Assembly (NCBI RefSeq): GCF_009362735.1
Contig: NZ_WHNP01000035.1
Span: 1 to 64,000 of the forward strand
DNA: 64,000 nt
Origin: Paraburkholderia franconis
GTDB taxonomy: Bacteria; Pseudomonadota; Gammaproteobacteria; Burkholderiales; Burkholderiaceae
Reading direction: 5' to 3'
Part shown: one piece after another, positions 16,981 to 25,088 of the stretch
How the letters are laid out: the number at the start of each line of letters is the position of its first letter
Numbering within the stretch: position 1 is the first letter of the stretch
Position numbers and translations under genes: made by a program
The notes under the pieces: model-generated
What the model was told of the DNA's origin: nothing
Databases searched by the model: none
Seen by the model: only the letters and a program-made list of their open reading frames with translations

Positions 16981-17178
16981 ATGGCAAACACGATCAACGA
17001 GCAGCAGAACACGATGGACGAACCGGGCGGACCGGAAGCGCCGCTCGCCGACGAATACACGCGGCGCGCGAAGACGAAAAACAAGCGGGCGGACAAGGCC
17101 GCGCATGGCGAGCCGACCGATCCCGACTTCGAGCCACCCGTCGTTCCCGGCGATACGCATGCGGCGTCGCGCGGTTGA
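16981..17178 (+). CDS. Small acidic/basic hypothetical protein
   Basis: A 65-residue soluble protein beginning MANTINEQQNTMDEPGGPEA with a charged, probably disordered composition (RRAKTKNKRADKAAHGEPTD). GGAGG lies 6-7 nt before the ATG, so translation is likely. It starts immediately after the DUF1275 remnant and converges with mxaL. I do not recognise a family. Confidence 0.6.
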   Translation: MANTINEQQNTMDEPGGPEAPLADEYTRRAKTKNKRADKAAHGEPTDPDFEPPVVPGDTHAASRG

Positions 17179-17240
17179 ATCATCCGTCGCGCCGACATTG
17201 TCTTCCGATCAACACACGGACGTACGTGATGAAACGCCAT

Positions 17241-18215
17241 TCATGGCCGGCTCAGCGCACCGCGAGCGGGAATCGCCGCCGCGCTCGCGGGCTTGGGCTT
17301 GCGTGCAAACTGTCTCGCGGGCAGAAAGCGCCAGACGAGCAGCACGAGCGCGAGCAGCGCCGGACACCAGCGAACATTGGTCGCGACAGGCGTCGGATGT
17401 GCGAACCGTGCGTCGGTCAGCGGCGCGCGCAGCGAATCGGCAGCGACCAGCCGCTTGTAGCCGAAGCCGAGATGCCCGGCGACCGCTTCGAGATACGTCT
17501 CCCGAAGCTCCGATAGTTCTTCGTGGCTCTCGGCCGTGGCGGGCGCGCCGGGCGTCGGTTGCAGCTGGCGCACTTCATCGGCGCGCCAGAAGCCGGTTCG
17601 CACGCCGTCGGCGTTCGTCCTGGGTATCGGCGCTGGCTGATCGCCGCCGACGCCGATCAGCCAGCCATGCACGAGTCCTTGCGGAATATCGCGCACGCTG
17701 GTCTCGTTCGGCGCGACAGGGGGCGCTTCCTGCCCATCGGTGATGAAGACGATATCGGTGTTGTGGCCGAGGTCCGCAGCCGCGCGTATCGCCGAATAAA
17801 GACCGCCTTGCGCGATCACGCTGCTATTCACCCAGCGCATCTTTCCCGTGATCTGATCGAGCGACGACAGCAACGCGTCGTAGTTGCCGCAGACTTCGAC
17901 GGGCGCGAGCAACAGCAGCGAGCGCTGATTCGTGAACACGCTCCAGCCGATCTCCGATCCGCACGGCAGGTGCTGCAACGCATCGCTCATCGCGGCGCGC
18001 GCGAAGTCGAGACGGCTGATCGGCTTGCCGCCCATCGAGACGTCCTCGACATCCATGCTCTGCGTGATGTCGAACGTGACGACATATCGGAAGATGGGCC
18101 GGGTGAACTGCACGGGCGGCATCCACACGGCGGCGGCGAGCAGCAGCGACGCCAGCGGAAGCTGCCACCAGCGGCGCCCCAGATGCGGCAGCGATGTGCG
18201 TCGCAGCGCCTTCAC
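17241..18215 (-). CDS. mxaL: MxaL-like von Willebrand factor A protein
   Basis: A 324-residue membrane-anchored protein: one N-terminal membrane segment (about residues 18-33), a VWA domain beginning YVVTFDITQSMDVED with a MIDAS-like DxTxS motif at 49-53, and a C-terminal membrane segment near LLALVLLVWRFLPARQ. In methylotrophs MxaL, with MxaA and MxaK, is required to load calcium into periplasmic methanol dehydrogenase. Its GTG start overlaps the mxaK stop (GTGA). The call rests on gene order as well as sequence; alone it would be called a VWA protein. Confidence 0.78.
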   Translation of the reverse strand: MKALRRTSLPHLGRRWWQLPLASLLLAAAVWMPPVQFTRPIFRYVVTFDITQSMDVEDVSMGGKPISRLDFARAAMSDALQHLPCGSEIGWSVFTNQRSLLLLAPVEVCGNYDALLSSLDQITGKMRWVNSSVIAQGGLYSAIRAAADLGHNTDIVFITDGQEAPPVAPNETSVRDIPQGLVHGWLIGVGGDQPAPIPRTNADGVRTGFWRADEVRQLQPTPGAPATAESHEELSELRETYLEAVAGHLGFGYKRLVAADSLRAPLTDARFAHPTPVATNVRWCPALLALVLLVWRFLPARQFARKPKPASAAAIPARGALSRP

Positions 18216-18772
18216 GGCAGTTCCTCCGGCGCCGCGCCGCGCACGTTGATATTGTGCTGCTCCTTGACGTCCTTGTCGTCGTCGGCGGTGTCCTGGGCTT
18301 CGGGCGCAAGGCGCAGCGCTCGCTCGAGGTTGTAGCGCGCGTCCCAGTCGCCGGGGTCGAGGCGCAGCACTTCGCGATAGCGCGCCTTCGCGTTTTCGAG
18401 CATCGGCGGCGAGCGCACAGGCCCTTGCGCATCGTCGCCCGCAGCTTCGCGCAAATACATGTTGGCGAGATCGTAGAGCGCGATGCGGCCCGTCTCGCCC
18501 GATGGCGCGAGCCGCCCGAGATCGTAATAGAGCTTGCCCGCTTCCGCATGCTGGCCCGCGCGCGCGAGCGCGACGGCTTGCGCGAGCCGCACGGCCGGGT
18601 CCTGCCGATTCGCGGCTGCCTTGCTCCACTCGCTCGGCGGTTGAGTGGACATCGTCGCGATTTCGCGATTCGCGCCGGCTACATGCAGCAGGCGCACCGC
18701 GTAGTATCCGGCGAAGGCCGCGCAGCACAGCGTCGCCGCGCCGAACATCAGGTGAATGGGCAGGCGCTTCAC
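18212..18772 (-). CDS. mxaK: MxaK-like TPR protein
   Basis: A 186-residue protein with an N-terminal membrane segment (about residues 6-28) and two TPR-like helices: ALARAGQHAEAGKLYYDLGR and NAKARYREVLRLDPGDWDAR followed by YNLERALRLAPE. That last part is characteristic of MxaK, a factor for calcium insertion into methanol dehydrogenase. The start is a GTG overlapping the mxaC stop. It probably faces the periplasm from an inner-membrane anchor, acting with the flanking VWA proteins. Confidence 0.78.
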   Translation of the reverse strand: MKRLPIHLMFGAATLCCAAFAGYYAVRLLHVAGANREIATMSTQPPSEWSKAAANRQDPAVRLAQAVALARAGQHAEAGKLYYDLGRLAPSGETGRIALYDLANMYLREAAGDDAQGPVRSPPMLENAKARYREVLRLDPGDWDARYNLERALRLAPEAQDTADDDKDVKEQHNINVRGAAPEELP

Positions 18773-19767
18773 GACAGGCTCCGCTTTTGCACGAACCAGA
18801 TGCCGAGCAGCATCGCGCAGCAGAGCAAGGCCGTTGCGAAACACCATGCGCTGCCATCCTGTCGTGGCAATCGTTCGACGAACGACACGGGCGCGTTCTC
18901 GGTGCGCGCGATGTCGGTCATTGCGCGCGCAACCTGTTGAGGGCTGTCCGCCTGGTACAGACGATAGGGCGTCGGCAACGACAGGAAGAAGCGATGCAGC
19001 TCGGCTTCGGGCGAGTGGTCCGACGCGGCGAGCCGCGCATGCAGATCGGGGCTGTACACGCCGCTGCGCAGATAGATGAAGTACAGCGCGATGCCATTGC
19101 GCGCGAGCCCAGCGCGTATGTGCTCGCGTGCGACGTTGTCGAGCAGCGCGCCGCCGTCCGATACCAGCACGATCGCGCGGCTGCTCGTGCGCGCGCGGCC
19201 GTCGAACAGCTCGACGGCTAACTGTATGCCGCGGTCGAGCAGCGTGTCGGGCATGCCGCGCCCGACGGCCGTCGCATCGATGGCGGCGTCGATCACCGTG
19301 CGGTTGCGCGTGAACGGCACGGCCAGCATCGGATGCGTGCCGAACAGCATGAACGCGAAGCGATCGTTGACGCGCTGCGCGACGAATGCGCTGATCGCAT
19401 CGCGCGCCATCTGGTTCTTCGTTTCGCCGGCCGTCGGCGCGTCGGCGACATTCGCGCTCCCGGTGCCGATCGGCGCGTACATGCTGCCGCTTCCGTCCAT
19501 CAGGATCAGGATTTCGGCGCCCGCTCCCGTGATCCGCTTCTGTTCGCCGGAGAAGCCGGGGCCCGCCAGTCCGACGATGACGGCCGCGAGCGCGAGCATT
19601 GCGGCCGCTCTCCAGACGAAGGCGACGACGCGGCCCGCGCGGTCGCGCGGCAGCCACGCGACGTACGAATACGGCAGCATGTCGATGCTTCGGCGCAGCA
19701 GGGGCAACGCGGCGAGCGGCAGCAGCGCGAGCGCCCACGGATAGAGAAAATCGGGAGGCGTGCTCAT
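18769..19767 (-). CDS. mxaC: MxaC-like von Willebrand factor A protein
   Basis: A 332-residue membrane protein. Two N-terminal hydrophobic segments (about 8-24 and 50-69) precede a VWA domain with an intact MIDAS motif DGSGSM at 91-96 and a later AIVLVSDGGALLDN; a final membrane segment lies near the C-terminus (FATALLCCAMLLGIWFV). This topology matches BatA/BatB-type and MxaC proteins. The ATG overlaps the mxaA stop by 4 nt. MxaC is part of the conserved methanol dehydrogenase maturation set. Confidence 0.8.
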   Translation of the reverse strand: MSTPPDFLYPWALALLPLAALPLLRRSIDMLPYSYVAWLPRDRAGRVVAFVWRAAAMLALAAVIVGLAGPGFSGEQKRITGAGAEILILMDGSGSMYAPIGTGSANVADAPTAGETKNQMARDAISAFVAQRVNDRFAFMLFGTHPMLAVPFTRNRTVIDAAIDATAVGRGMPDTLLDRGIQLAVELFDGRARTSSRAIVLVSDGGALLDNVAREHIRAGLARNGIALYFIYLRSGVYSPDLHARLAASDHSPEAELHRFFLSLPTPYRLYQADSPQQVARAMTDIARTENAPVSFVERLPRQDGSAWCFATALLCCAMLLGIWFVQKRSLS

Positions 19768-20741
19768 CGGTGATGACGCTTTTCTGCGCGATAGAGCGCG
19801 CGGTACAGCTCGCGCAGCGAAAACGGCGTCGCGACGGGCAGATCGCAGAAGAAGCGGTCCGACGATCGCTGGAAGAACTGCTCGATCTGCGGTCGAAGCT
19901 CGCGCAGATGAGGCGCGTCGTCCGTCAGGCCAGGGATCGAGCCGGCGTGCACGACGCGTCCCGCCGCTTCGTCGAGCGCGCGATGCAGCCCGCGCCATGC
20001 ATCCGGGTCCGCGTCGAGCGCGGCGTCGTCGTGCTGGCCGAAGCGGGCCCACGCCTTCGCGAACGGGAGCCGCATCGCGTCGCGCCTGTTGCGCGCGATC
20101 CACCAGCCGAGCCACGCGAGCAGCATCGCGACGGTCAGCGCGATCCACACGGTCATCGCGCGTTCGAGCGGCGCAGTGGATTGCGCGGCAAGCACCCGGT
20201 CGGGCTGAAGCGTCGCGAGGCGCCCCGCGTCGGCGACGCCCAGCGGCGCAAGCGGGCCAATCGACAGCGGACTCTGCGCGACATCGAGCGTCGCGCCCGA
20301 GCTCAGACGCAATTGCAGCGGCGGCGTCGAGGTCACGGTCGGCGCGCGCGGCGAATTGATCACCTGATAGTCGAGCACGAGCCAGCGGCGGCCATCGGCG
20401 TCCGTTCGGAGCGTCGGCGGGCGGCGTTCGAGCCACGCGTTGACGCGGCCCGTCGATGGCATCGCGGAAAGCGCCGCGTCGTGACCGTGATCGTCGAGCA
20501 GAATCTGCTGGGTCAGGATATCGCCGAGCACGTGGCCGAACGCGCGAGGCTGTCGCACGGTGGCCGGTTTGGTCTGCGCTGCTGGTGGCGCTGCGTGTGG
20601 CGTCGTGGGTGCTGCATGGGTTGTCTGTGCAGCAATGCTTGCGATCATGAGAGCAGGTGCAAGCGCAACGAAGTGCGAGAGCGCGCGTTGCGCCCATGCG
20701 CGCGAAGACTGCATCGACGACGGGACGTCAGCGCGATTCAT
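19764..20741 (-). CDS. mxaA: MxaA-like maturation protein
   Basis: A 325-residue protein with an N-terminal export signal, the family-like motif QPRAFGHVLGDILTQQI, a beta-rich periplasmic part (NAWLERRPPTL, then WLVLDYQVIN), a membrane helix near MTVWIALTVAMLLAWLGWW and a cytoplasmic helical tail. This matches MxaA, needed for active calcium-containing methanol dehydrogenase. Overlaps of 4 nt on both sides tie it to mxaS and mxaC. Confidence 0.8.
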   Translation of the reverse strand: MNRADVPSSMQSSRAWAQRALSHFVALAPALMIASIAAQTTHAAPTTPHAAPPAAQTKPATVRQPRAFGHVLGDILTQQILLDDHGHDAALSAMPSTGRVNAWLERRPPTLRTDADGRRWLVLDYQVINSPRAPTVTSTPPLQLRLSSGATLDVAQSPLSIGPLAPLGVADAGRLATLQPDRVLAAQSTAPLERAMTVWIALTVAMLLAWLGWWIARNRRDAMRLPFAKAWARFGQHDDAALDADPDAWRGLHRALDEAAGRVVHAGSIPGLTDDAPHLRELRPQIEQFFQRSSDRFFCDLPVATPFSLRELYRALYRAEKRHHR

Positions 20742-21616
20742 GCCGTCATCTCTAGAAAGTAGCGGCTGAGCGCCTCGGGATTGAAGGCGCCACGGTTGAA
20801 GAACGGACGGATGCCATGACGTGCAAACGCGGCGACGATCTGCGCTTGCCGTTCGGCGACGGCATTGCGCCAGCGGTTGCGAACCGAGTCGCGCATCCAC
20901 ATCGTCCGCGCTTCGCCCGATTCGATATCGGCCAGCGACATCCAGCCGTTCTGCGACGGCGGCTCGATTTCGGCGCGGTCCCAGATCACGATGGGAACGA
21001 CCCACGCGTGAGTCAGCGTGTCGAGCAGCCCCGACAGTGCGTCGAGCGGCCAGTGAAAATCGGAGACGAGAAAGACGAGACACGCGCGGCCCGCAAGACG
21101 CGTGACGGCATCGCGCAAGCCGCCCGCGCGCGCCAGCGCGTCCGTTTGCGGCGGCGCCGACGTTTGAGTAGATGCGCGCAGCAGCTCGCCCATCAGCGCG
21201 CCCATGCCGCGCGCGTGCCGCGCGGGCACGAAGAGATCTTCGCGCTCGGCATCGTCGAAGGCGATCATGCCGACGGGGTCGCCGATGCGAAACGCGCTGT
21301 GTCCGAGCGCCTCGACGAACGTTGCGGCGACATCGAGCTTCGTATGCGCGGCGCCGAAACGCATCGACCCCGACACATCGACGACGGCATGCACGGCCAC
21401 GGCCACGCGCTGCCGGTGAACGCGCACGAGCCATTCGCGCTGGACTGTGCGCACGCTTGCGCGCACATCGATCCGGCGCGGATCGGGATAGTCGAATAGC
21501 CGCGTGTGCGCCGCGAACTCCTGGCCGATGCCGACGCTCGAACCGCGGTGTCCGCCGGGCCGCGCGCCCGATACGCGCATCGGCAGCCGGTACTGGAACT
21601 CTGTCAGCGTGTTCAC
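20738..21616 (-). CDS. mxaS: MxaS-like DUF58 protein
   Basis: A 292-residue DUF58 protein. The DUF58 signature appears as LFDYPDPRRIDVRASVRT followed by EWLVRVHRQR, and a VWA-like core carries DVSGSM at 80-85 with a second conserved aspartate in RIGDPVGMIAFDD. No membrane segment is evident. DUF58 proteins are the usual partner encoded next to MoxR ATPases. The ATG overlaps the mxaR stop by 4 nt. Confidence 0.82.
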   Translation of the reverse strand: MNTLTEFQYRLPMRVSGARPGGHRGSSVGIGQEFAAHTRLFDYPDPRRIDVRASVRTVQREWLVRVHRQRVAVAVHAVVDVSGSMRFGAAHTKLDVAATFVEALGHSAFRIGDPVGMIAFDDAEREDLFVPARHARGMGALMGELLRASTQTSAPPQTDALARAGGLRDAVTRLAGRACLVFLVSDFHWPLDALSGLLDTLTHAWVVPIVIWDRAEIEPPSQNGWMSLADIESGEARTMWMRDSVRNRWRNAVAERQAQIVAAFARHGIRPFFNRGAFNPEALSRYFLEMTA

Positions 21617-22632
21617 GGCGCCGCGATCCTCGATACGATCTGCGCAATCAGCGCATCGGCGAGTTCCTGGCGGCGCAGTTCATACACGGGCGTGAAGTAC
21701 ACCCGATGGCCGAGGGTCGGCAGCAGCACGCGGTGAATGTCCTCGGGCATCAGATACGTGCGCCCTTCGAGCCACGCGACGACGCGCGCCGCGCGCAGCA
21801 GCGCGCTCATGCCGCGCGGACTCGCGCCGGCGAGAATCAGGCGCTGCATGTCCACGTCTTCGAGCGCGATATCGAATTGCGTCGGATTCTCCGTCGCGCT
21901 CCAGATGTCGAGCGCGTAACGCTCGATCGCTTCGCTCGCGTGAATCGTGCGCTGAATGCCCGCCGCGATCGCATTGAGCCGTTGCCACGGCAGCACGTCG
22001 GGCGCGACGCGCGCGAGCAGCGCTTCCGTGTCGTGAAAGGCGGGGTCGAACACGAGCGCACGGCGCGCGGGCTGATCGCCGGGCGTCGACATGTTCAGCT
22101 CGAACATGAAGCGGTCGCGCGCCGCCGCCGCCAGTTCGAACGTCTCTTCTTTCTCGACCTTGTTGCGGTCCGCGAACACGGTCATGTGCGGGAAGCGGTA
22201 TTCGCGGTCGAACGCGAACACGGAACGCTCGGCCATCGCGCGCAGCAGCAGGGATTGCACCTGCGGTCGCGCGCGGTTGATCTCGTTGAAGAAGAATGTC
22301 GCGAGCCGTTCGCCGTGCTTGATCAGCGGGCCCGGCTCGATACGCGGCTTGCCGTCGGCATCGACATAAGTGTGATAGACGAGATCGCCCGGCATCAGAT
22401 CGATCGTGCCTTCGACGCGCTCGAAATCGCCGCCGATCGCTCGCGCGAACGCGCGCAGGATCGTCGTCTTGCCGACGCCGACGCCGCCTTCCAGCAGCAC
22501 GTGGCCGCGCGCGAACAGCGCGACGTTGATCAGACGGATGGTCTCGCGCTGCCCGATGACGGCGTTCTCCACCTGATGCTCGATATCGAGCGCGAGCTTG
22601 CGCCAGTCCTCGAGTAGCTCTTCGCTTTCCAT
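21613..22632 (-). CDS. mxaR: MoxR-type AAA+ ATPase
   Basis: A 339-residue AAA+ ATPase of the MoxR family. Walker A is GGVGVGKT at 49-56 and the Walker B-like segment is FFFNEINRARPQVQ, typical for MoxR with N-E-I-N-R. Later conserved parts are ILAGASPRGMSALLRAAR and the C-terminal YLMPEDIHRVLLPTLGHR. MoxR proteins act as chaperones with VWA partners; here four such partners follow in the same operon. This is the first gene of the mxaRSACKL run. Confidence 0.88.
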   Translation of the reverse strand: MESEELLEDWRKLALDIEHQVENAVIGQRETIRLINVALFARGHVLLEGGVGVGKTTILRAFARAIGGDFERVEGTIDLMPGDLVYHTYVDADGKPRIEPGPLIKHGERLATFFFNEINRARPQVQSLLLRAMAERSVFAFDREYRFPHMTVFADRNKVEKEETFELAAAARDRFMFELNMSTPGDQPARRALVFDPAFHDTEALLARVAPDVLPWQRLNAIAAGIQRTIHASEAIERYALDIWSATENPTQFDIALEDVDMQRLILAGASPRGMSALLRAARVVAWLEGRTYLMPEDIHRVLLPTLGHRVYFTPVYELRRQELADALIAQIVSRIAAP

Positions 22633-23015
22633 CGCATTCGCCTCTGCGGTCGGCCGTTGTCGGAAGGCGACACGTACGCCAGCGGATCGGAAAGGAAGCG
22701 TCGGGAAAGGGCGTGCGTATCAGCGAAAGCGTGGCGCGCACGGTTCGTGCCAGGCGAATGTCGCGGCGCGCTGCGTGCCTTGCTGCGATGGCGTGTGCTG
22801 CGCGGATGCGCGGCGGCAGCGTTTGCGGCAGGGGCAGTGTGTCACGCCGCCCGCTACAGAGTGCGTCAGGTTTGGCATGCGCGTGAACGAGTGTCCGCTT
22901 CGCGATCGCAAATGCGTGGCAAGCGCATTTGCCACCGCAAAGCGGACACCCTCACAGCAGTGGCGGCAACGCGTGCCGCCGGTCAGCGTTGTTCAGCGGA
23001 TTCGCCCGCCGCGCT
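22633..23015. other. Intergenic region upstream of mxaR
   Basis: A 383-base gap between two minus-strand genes. It should contain the mxaR promoter and the end of the MFS transcript. The only strong structure is the palindrome at 22891-22949. I saw no coding sequence: open frames here are GC-driven and lack family similarity. Confidence 0.5.
22891..22949. repeat. 26-bp inverted repeat with 7-nt loop
   Basis: The arm at 22891-22916 (GTGTCCGCTT at its start, GCAAATGCG at its end) pairs with 22924-22949 with 23 of 26 positions complementary and a 7-nt loop. It lies 67 nt past the stop of the minus-strand MFS gene. There is no T-run on either side, so it is not a standard intrinsic terminator; it may still end or protect the MFS transcript, or be a mobile palindrome. 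Confidence 0.8.
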
Positions 23016-24365
23016 TCAGCTTCCTCCCGCGGAAATGCGCGCCGATTCGCTGATGCGCGTGGATTCGTACGGCATCTCGAGCGACGGCTCGGCATGCTGG
23101 AGCACATACGCGCGCCGCATCGGCTTGAGCACGAACAGCGCCAGCAGCGCCGCGACGGCGGCCATGCCGGATGCCAGCATGAACACGGCATGCCAGCTTC
23201 CTGTCGCCGCCGTGACGATGCTCGTGAACGGCACGAGCAGCGCGGCCGTGCCTTTCGCCGTGTACAGCAGGCCTGCGTTGGTCGCGGCGAACTTCGGTCC
23301 GAACGTGTCGCCGCAAGTGGCCGGGAAGAGACTGTAGATCTCGCCCCACGCGAAGAACACGATGCCCGTCAGCACGACGAACGCAGTCGGGCTGTGGCCG
23401 AACTTCGACAGCGCGACAATGCCGATCGCCTCGACGGCAAACGCGAGGAACATCGTGTTCTCACGGCCGATGCGATCGGATATCCAGCCGAAGAACGGAC
23501 GCGTCAAGCCGTTGAGCACGCGGTCGATCGTCAGTGCGAACGTCAGCGCGGGCAGCGTCAGGCCGAGCAGCGAAACGGGCGAATCGTGCAAGCCGAAGTC
23601 CTTGGCGATGGGGCCCAGTTGCGCCGTCGCCATCAGGCCGCCTGCCGCCATCATCACGAACATCAGGTACATGACCCAGAACACGGGTGCGGAGATCACT
23701 TCGCGAGGCGTCGCATTGTGGACGGCCCGCTTGAGCGCGCTCTTCACCGCATTGCTCACATTGGCGAGCATGCTGGCGGGCGGCGCAAGCAGGAAAAGAC
23801 CGAGCGCGAACACGACGATCCCCTGGCCGAGGCCGAACCAGAGGAACGTGGCTTCGTATCCGCTGTGCTTGATCATGTTCGCGATCGGCACGACGGTAGC
23901 CGCCGATCCCGCGCCGAATCCGGCCGCCGTGATGCCCGCTGCGAGCCCGCGGCGGGTGGGAAACCACTTCAGCGCATTGCCGACGCACGTGCCATACACG
24001 GCTCCCGCGCCGACGCCGCCGATGGCCGCCGCCACGTACAACAACGGCAGCGACGACGCCATCGAGTTGATCAGCCACGCGAGCGCGCACAGCAGGCCGC
24101 CGCCGACCACGACGGGCTTAGGGCCGTACTTGTCGACGAGGTAGCCCTCGATCGGCACGAGCCATGTCTCCGTCACGACGAAGATGGTGAACGCGACCTG
24201 AATGGCGGCGCGGCCCCAGTGGTACTTCTCGTCGATGGGGTTGACGAACAACGTCCAGCCGTATTGCATGTTGGCGATCATTGCCATGCAGATCACGCCG
24301 AATACCAGTTGCACCCACGGTGATGCGTACCACGATGCCGCCTGTTCCTGATGCTCCGTCTTCAT
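23016..24365 (-). CDS. Oxalate/formate-antiporter-family MFS transporter
   Basis: A 449-residue MFS protein with about 12 hydrophobic segments. The N-terminal part (WVQLVFGVICMAMIANMQYG, then WTLFVNPI) and the YGPKPVVVGGG loop are typical of the OFA (oxalate:formate antiporter) branch, and VYGTCVGNALKWFPTRRGLA carries the family motif after the fifth segment. The substrate is likely a small mono- or dicarboxylate. A GTG at 24368 precedes the ATG; AGGAGA spacing favours ATG 24365. An operator-like palindrome and promoter lie upstream. Confidence 0.85.
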   Translation of the reverse strand: MKTEHQEQAASWYASPWVQLVFGVICMAMIANMQYGWTLFVNPIDEKYHWGRAAIQVAFTIFVVTETWLVPIEGYLVDKYGPKPVVVGGGLLCALAWLINSMASSLPLLYVAAAIGGVGAGAVYGTCVGNALKWFPTRRGLAAGITAAGFGAGSAATVVPIANMIKHSGYEATFLWFGLGQGIVVFALGLFLLAPPASMLANVSNAVKSALKRAVHNATPREVISAPVFWVMYLMFVMMAAGGLMATAQLGPIAKDFGLHDSPVSLLGLTLPALTFALTIDRVLNGLTRPFFGWISDRIGRENTMFLAFAVEAIGIVALSKFGHSPTAFVVLTGIVFFAWGEIYSLFPATCGDTFGPKFAATNAGLLYTAKGTAALLVPFTSIVTAATGSWHAVFMLASGMAAVAALLALFVLKPMRRAYVLQHAEPSLEMPYESTRISESARISAGGS

Positions 24366-24515
24366 CACTGTCTCCTTTATCGACGGGAGTTGCGCTTTCG
24401 CGCTGACTCTCGTCCCATGCTCGATGGTTGCCGACTTGCTTGCCTAATAATTTGCGAAAGCTCGGACCACGGTTCCGATCACCGTCTGCTGAAAAAGCAG
24501 CGCTGATAGATCCCA

Positions 24516-24544
24516 TACGATATGTGATATATCAAGTAAGTCAA
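24516..24544 (-). promoter_or_regulatory. Predicted sigma-70 promoter and operator of MFS gene
   Basis: On the minus strand TTGACT (24544-24539) is followed after about 16 nt by TATCGT. The spacer contains the perfect palindrome TGATATATCA (24525-24534). The palindrome fits a GntR/FadR-type operator, but no regulator gene is adjacent. Confidence 0.4.
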
Positions 24545-24628
24545 GTGAAAGCAGTAAGGGGTTTTCACCGAGTCGATTTGTTTGATGAAAGGAAGTTGTA
24601 GGTAGACTCCGGTCTATGCTCAGTGAGC

Positions 24629-24662
24629 AAAAAAAAAGCCCGTCGGTTAGAACAGACGGGCT
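24629..24662 (-). terminator. Intrinsic terminator on the minus strand
   Basis: Perfect 8-bp stem AGCCCGTC/GACGGGCT (24637-24644 and 24655-24662) with a 10-nt loop, followed on the minus strand by a run of eight or nine T. No minus-strand protein gene ends here, so it appears to terminate a non-coding transcript. Confidence 0.85.
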
Positions 24663-24698
24663 GAGGACATGCAACGAGACAGGCGTGTTCGCGCATGC
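24629..24698 (-). ncRNA. Candidate small RNA (about 70 nt)
   Basis: A promoter-like TTCCAT (24733-24728) and TATAAC (24710-24705) with exactly 17 nt between them point to a start near 24698 on the minus strand. About 35 nt later the transcript would enter the strong terminator at 24629-24662, giving an RNA of about 70 nt with a 3' hairpin and U-tail, the usual build of an Hfq-type small RNA. The sequence between has no convincing reading frame. It lies between two divergent transporter genes. Prediction only. Confidence 0.5.
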
Positions 24699-25088
24699 TC
24701 AGTCGTTATAGATGAAAGTAAAACGTAATGGAAGTTTTTTGTTTGTAAGTGAATGGCGGAAAAACACTTGGGCGCGCAACGATGTTTGCCGGGAGCGCAC
24801 GCTATGCTTGATAAGGCATCCGTATCGACAAGCGGTTTCGTGAGGCGGCTTCGGCCATCGGTAGTTACCCTTCGTTGACGCTTGCCGAGCGCAACGGCTA
24901 AAGTGTTCGCACTCTGAAAGATTGTGCGATATGCGAACACTCGGCGATGGGCGGTGTCGACGCCAGAAGGCGCGGCTTGCGCCGCTTGACAGGTCCGAAG
25001 CGGGGTGCGGAGATCGCGCATCGCTTCCAGGCACTTTAGGACGACTGGACGCAGCACAGCAAGCTGCGCCATGTGTAGGAGACAGGCG
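24699..25088. other. Intergenic region before aromatic-acid MFS gene
   Basis: The rest of a 723-base gap (24366-25088). The part 24700-24770 is AT-rich. TTGACG (24875-24880) and TAAAGT (24899-24904) form a weak plus-strand promoter with 18-nt spacing, overlapped by the dyad at 24902-24941. A minus-strand open frame through the gap has no recognisable protein features. Confidence 0.4.
24902..24941. promoter_or_regulatory. Operator-like dyad upstream of aromatic-acid transporter
   Basis: Two perfect 10-nt inverted arms, AGTGTTCGCA (24902-24911) and TGCGAACACT (24932-24941), are separated by 20 nt, so their centres are 30 nt apart, close to three helical turns. The GTTCG core resembles IclR/PcaR-type sites. 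Position over the predicted -10 suggests control of the transporter at 25089. Confidence 0.5.

Noticed and set aside
16595..17743. A 382-codon plus-strand frame from the DUF1275 remnant into mxaL
   Set aside because: Only its first about 60 codons resemble a protein family; the rest is an antisense shadow of mxaL and crosses a small gene in another frame.
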